The position numbers and the translations under genes are program-made. 64,000 nucleotides of DNA from Draconibacterium sediminis. GTDB lineage: Bacteria; Bacteroidota; Bacteroidia; Bacteroidales; Prolixibacteraceae. The stretch covers positions 434,001 to 498,000 of the forward strand of contig NZ_JRHC01000004.1 of assembly GCF_000949475.1 (NCBI RefSeq), written 5' to 3'. The first letter of the stretch is position 1; every line of letters begins with the position of its first letter. The notes beneath the pieces were generated by a model that did not search any database, was not told the DNA's origin, and saw nothing but the letters and a program-made list of their open reading frames with translations. Positions 61,390 to 64,000 of the stretch are shown here, one piece after another.

Positions 61390-62460
61390 ATGAAGTGTTT
61401 AGAACTACATAGCAAAAAGAAACCAACCCTTGCAATGAGGTTGCCCAGCTACGAACCTGTTAGTGTAGTGGGGCGCTTTATTATTGTCAGCATTATTGCT
61501 GTGTTGGTGTTGCATTTTATTTCGTATGTTACGCATATTCCTGCCGAAGAAGATGTTAAAATTCCGATTGTAATTTATGTGGTTGTAATTTTAGCTTTTA
61601 ACATTGCGGCCGAGTTACAAATTATTCTCGATAATATTCTGGAGCGCATTCTGCCTGTCCCGAAAAAGATAAAGCTGAGGCTTTTTCTACAGATCAGCGT
61701 TGGAATTTTGTTTCTTGTTTTTGCGCACCGTGTGATCATGTATTTTATAGATCCGAAACTGGGAATCGGTGAGTCACGATCAGGTGTGATTATGGGAATG
61801 GTTACCGGTTTGGTTTTCGTACAAATGGTAGCCAATTCGCTTACTATTGCCCGTTTTGCACAAAAGTGGTTCGATTCGCAGGAACAGATTGCCGAAATGA
61901 AACGCGAAAAGTTGCGCATGGACTACAACTCGTTGCAAGACCAGCTGAATCCGCACTTCCTTTTTAATAACCTCAGTGTGCTAAAATCGCTGATTATTTA
62001 CAATCCGGATGTGGCCGTGGAGTTTACCGAAAACTTTACCGATGTATACCGCTATGTTTTGCAGAGTAAAGATAAGCGGCTGGTAAAGTTAGGCGAGGAG
62101 CTCGATTTTATGAAAGCCTATTGTGCACTGCATCAGGAAAGGTTAGGTGAGGGTTTAAATGTGACAACCCATGTGGAAAACGATAACAAGGATCGTGAAA
62201 TTGCCCCTTTAACGGGACAGTTGCTAATTGAAAATGCAATTAAGCACAATATTACAAGCCGGGAAGCACCCCTTGATATTAAGGTTTATGTTGAGGATGA
62301 ATATTTGGTGGTATCCAACAGCTTGAATCGCAGGGAGGCATCATATTCAACTAAAACAGGACTGAGGAACCTGGTGAAACGTTATGAGATATTAACCGAA
62401 AAAGAAATTGTGGTTCAGTACGACGAAAACCGTTTTGAAGTGAAAGTACCGTTATTGTGA
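61390..62460 (+). CDS. LytS/YehU-type sensor histidine kinase
   Basis: A 356-residue kinase with about four membrane helices (27-50, 58-78, 97-119, 132-158). The His_kinase domain has the phospho-acceptor His189 in QDQLNPHFLFNNLSVL, and the ATP-binding domain ends with a short N-box LLIENAIKHN and G-box. It pairs with the LytTR regulator 94 bp downstream. The gene follows tolC by 18 bp, so it may be on the efflux transcript and sense envelope or drug stress. Confidence 0.92.
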   Translation: MKCLELHSKKKPTLAMRLPSYEPVSVVGRFIIVSIIAVLVLHFISYVTHIPAEEDVKIPIVIYVVVILAFNIAAELQIILDNILERILPVPKKIKLRLFLQISVGILFLVFAHRVIMYFIDPKLGIGESRSGVIMGMVTGLVFVQMVANSLTIARFAQKWFDSQEQIAEMKREKLRMDYNSLQDQLNPHFLFNNLSVLKSLIIYNPDVAVEFTENFTDVYRYVLQSKDKRLVKLGEELDFMKAYCALHQERLGEGLNVTTHVENDNKDREIAPLTGQLLIENAIKHNITSREAPLDIKVYVEDEYLVVSNSLNRREASYSTKTGLRNLVKRYEILTEKEIVVQYDENRFEVKVPLL

Positions 62461-62554
62461 ATGCGATTTGAGTTACAGATAAATTGATTTTTATCTCGGA
62501 TATTGCATCGCAAATGTGTAAGCGCAGCTAGATGAATACTAAAAAACGTAGATT

Positions 62555-63325
62555 GTGAAAGTTATTATTGTAGAAGACGAAATTCATAACTATCGTTTGC
62601 TGCGGGGAATGGTTGAAAAACTGCGGCCCGAATGGCAAATTGTTGATTGGTTTGAAAGTGTAAAGAGCACGGTTGCCTGGCTGAAAAATAATCCGGCACC
62701 CGATCTGATCTTTATGGATATTCAGCTAACCGATGGTATTAGTTTCTCCATATTCGACCAGGTAAATGTAACCAGCATGGTAATTTTTACCACCGCTTAT
62801 GACGAATATGCTTTGCGGGCTTTCCAGGTAAACAGTATCGACTATTTGCTAAAACCTATAAAGGAAGAAAAGCTGCGTTTATCCATCGAAAAATTGGAAC
62901 ACATGGTTTTGGTATCAAAGGAAAAACCCGAAAGTACTCCTGATTATAAAGAGCTGCTTCAGGCAATAACTTCGGGCGAAAAGAAATACCGGAAGCGTTT
63001 TCTCATTAGCGGGGCAACATCGTATTTTAAACTCGATGTGGAAGATGTGGCCTGGTTTTACACCGAAAACCGCGTAACAACAGCCGTAACCTATCAGGGG
63101 AAAGAACATGTTATTGATTTAACCATTGAAAAGCTAGAAGAACAGCTCGACCCCGATCTGTTTTTTCGTACCAACCGAAGTTCAATTGTGCATATTAATG
63201 CCATCCGGAAATTCGAAAATCATTTTGGCGGAAAGTTGATTTTGAGACTCATTCCACCTTTTGATGAGCCCATTACAATTAGCCGTTTAAAGGCTACCGA
63301 GTTTAAAGAATGGGTAGGGAAATAA
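62555..63325 (+). CDS. LytTR-family response regulator
   Basis: A 256-residue regulator: a receiver domain with phospho-acceptor Asp55 (LIFMDIQLTDG) and a C-terminal LytTR DNA-binding domain (about 150-253, SSIVHINAIRKFEN). It would bind tandem repeats before its target promoters. GTG start. Partner is the histidine kinase upstream. Confidence 0.93.
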   Translation: MKVIIVEDEIHNYRLLRGMVEKLRPEWQIVDWFESVKSTVAWLKNNPAPDLIFMDIQLTDGISFSIFDQVNVTSMVIFTTAYDEYALRAFQVNSIDYLLKPIKEEKLRLSIEKLEHMVLVSKEKPESTPDYKELLQAITSGEKKYRKRFLISGATSYFKLDVEDVAWFYTENRVTTAVTYQGKEHVIDLTIEKLEEQLDPDLFFRTNRSSIVHINAIRKFENHFGGKLILRLIPPFDEPITISRLKATEFKEWVGK

Positions 63326-63379
63326 GCAAAATACCGGGGCTATCTATAAGATTATAATATATTTGTTAGTTAAACACAA

Positions 63380-63562
63380 ATGAGAATGAAGTACAGAGAC
63401 CAGTTATACCAGGAAGCGATTGCAATGATTGAAGATGCTACACCCCACAAGGAGAGTATTTTATATCACAATATTTACTCCCTCCAAACCAAGGGAGGTT
63501 ATCCATTTTCATCGAAAAAAGATGTGCATGAATTGGTTAATTTCTTAAATTCATGCGATTAA
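63380..63562 (+). CDS. Small unknown soluble protein
   Basis: A 60-residue soluble protein with an Asp-rich and Lys-rich composition (RDQLYQEAIAMIEDATPHKE) and no membrane segment. It lies 54 bp after the LytTR gene and 89 bp before the patatin gene. Family is not recognised. Confidence 0.5.
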   Translation: MRMKYRDQLYQEAIAMIEDATPHKESILYHNIYSLQTKGGYPFSSKKDVHELVNFLNSCD

Positions 63563-63651
63563 AATAAACCGGGTCCGGATTTTCTTCAATGTTTTCGGGG
63601 CCTGAATTATTTTGGTACAGGAACCAGGGAAATTAACTAAGCCATTCGGGC

Positions 63652-64000
63652 ATGAAAAATTCGATCCTCACAACTTATCAATTAGTAGCCGTTGTATTTT
63701 TTCTATTGGCTGTATTTCCTGTTTATTCACAAGAAGAAAATAAGGCTGAAAAGCCCCAAATCGCATTGGTTTTAAGCGGAGGAGGGGCAAAAGGTTTGGC
63801 ACATATTGGTGTGCTAAAAGTGCTTGAAGAAGCCGGAATACGTCCGGATATTATAACCGGAACCAGCATGGGAAGCATAATGGGCAGTTTATACGCCGTT
63901 GGTTATACGGCCGATGAACTTTCTGATATCAATAAAAACGCCAACTGGGATTTGTTGCTGACAGATAAAGAAAGGCTGTTAAGTGTAGCCATGGACGAAA
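63652..64000 (+). CDS. Patatin-family phospholipase, 3' end beyond window
   Basis: The first 116 residues of an exported patatin-like protein, cut by the window edge. Signal peptide about 1-26 (ends VYSQ). The oxyanion loop SGGGAKG is near 44-50, and the serine nucleophile lies in GTSMGS (about 75-80). Full-length members of this kind often add an Omp85-type barrel, but that part is out of view. It would hydrolyse a lipid ester in the periplasm or outer membrane. Confidence 0.88.
   Translation, partial: MKNSILTTYQLVAVVFFLLAVFPVYSQEENKAEKPQIALVLSGGGAKGLAHIGVLKVLEEAGIRPDIITGTSMGSIMGSLYAVGYTADELSDINKNANWDLLLTDKERLLSVAMDE

Overview
The window reads as a chromosomal segment of a marine or gut-type Bacteroidota, most like the Marinilabiliales/Prolixibacteraceae. 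The reasons are the Bacteroidota -7 box (TAnnTTTG) upstream of several genes, the near absence of Shine-Dalgarno sites, LL-diaminopimelate aminotransferase, DUF4783, paired rhomboids, the GNAT-nitrilase fusion and protein families best known from that phylum. No rRNA, tRNA, transposase, integrase or CRISPR array was recognised.

Region 1, bases 1 to about 9830, is AT-rich accessory DNA. Its left half (1-3412) holds small unknown genes and a replication-type winged-helix protein with an uncharacteristically strong Shine-Dalgarno. Its right half (3413-9160) holds single genes separated by long imperfect palindromes that resemble integron attC sites: an unknown protein, a membrane protein, a DUF2971 protein, a DUF4209 protein and an HNH/zinc-ribbon protein. 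The right edge is unusually clear. At about 9832 the sequence changes abruptly into the last 36 codons of comM/yifB (Mg-chelatase-like AAA ATPase), so the accessory DNA is inserted in, or at the 3' end of, that gene.

Region 2, 9943-24216, is chromosomal: a secreted GH9 glycosidase, a Tat-exported aldo/keto reductase, inorganic pyrophosphatase, an M14 peptidase, thyA-folA, a voltage-gated potassium-type channel, alanine dehydrogenase, an aspartate-type aminotransferase, dapL divergent from a DapF-like protein, and a polysaccharide deacetylase. The DapF-like protein has serine at both catalytic cysteine positions.

Region 3, 24217-46255, is mostly housekeeping: a KamA-type radical SAM protein, era, der, corA with a structured leader, a GNAT-nitrilase fusion, an ECF sigma/anti-sigma/repeat-protein operon, a monooxygenase-fold protein with an iron alcohol dehydrogenase, mutL, two rhomboids, YihY, DUF4783, rlmH with a giant histidine kinase, and a phosphoribosyltransferase.

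Region 4, 46279-64000, is envelope and signalling: a lipoprotein, an outer-membrane protein, a histidine phosphatase overlapping a metallophosphatase-like/BamA fusion, then the most notable pair in the window, an HD phosphodiesterase fused to a Pycsar-type membrane effector (PycTM) followed 10 bp later by a membrane-anchored class III nucleotide cyclase whose base-selecting residues are non-canonical. After a GT2-like protein come an RND efflux system (adaptor, pump, TolC), a LytS/LytTR two-component pair and the start of a patatin-family protein. The HD-PycTM/cyclase pair could form a self-contained make-sense-degrade cyclic nucleotide circuit and is the best candidate for an undescribed system.
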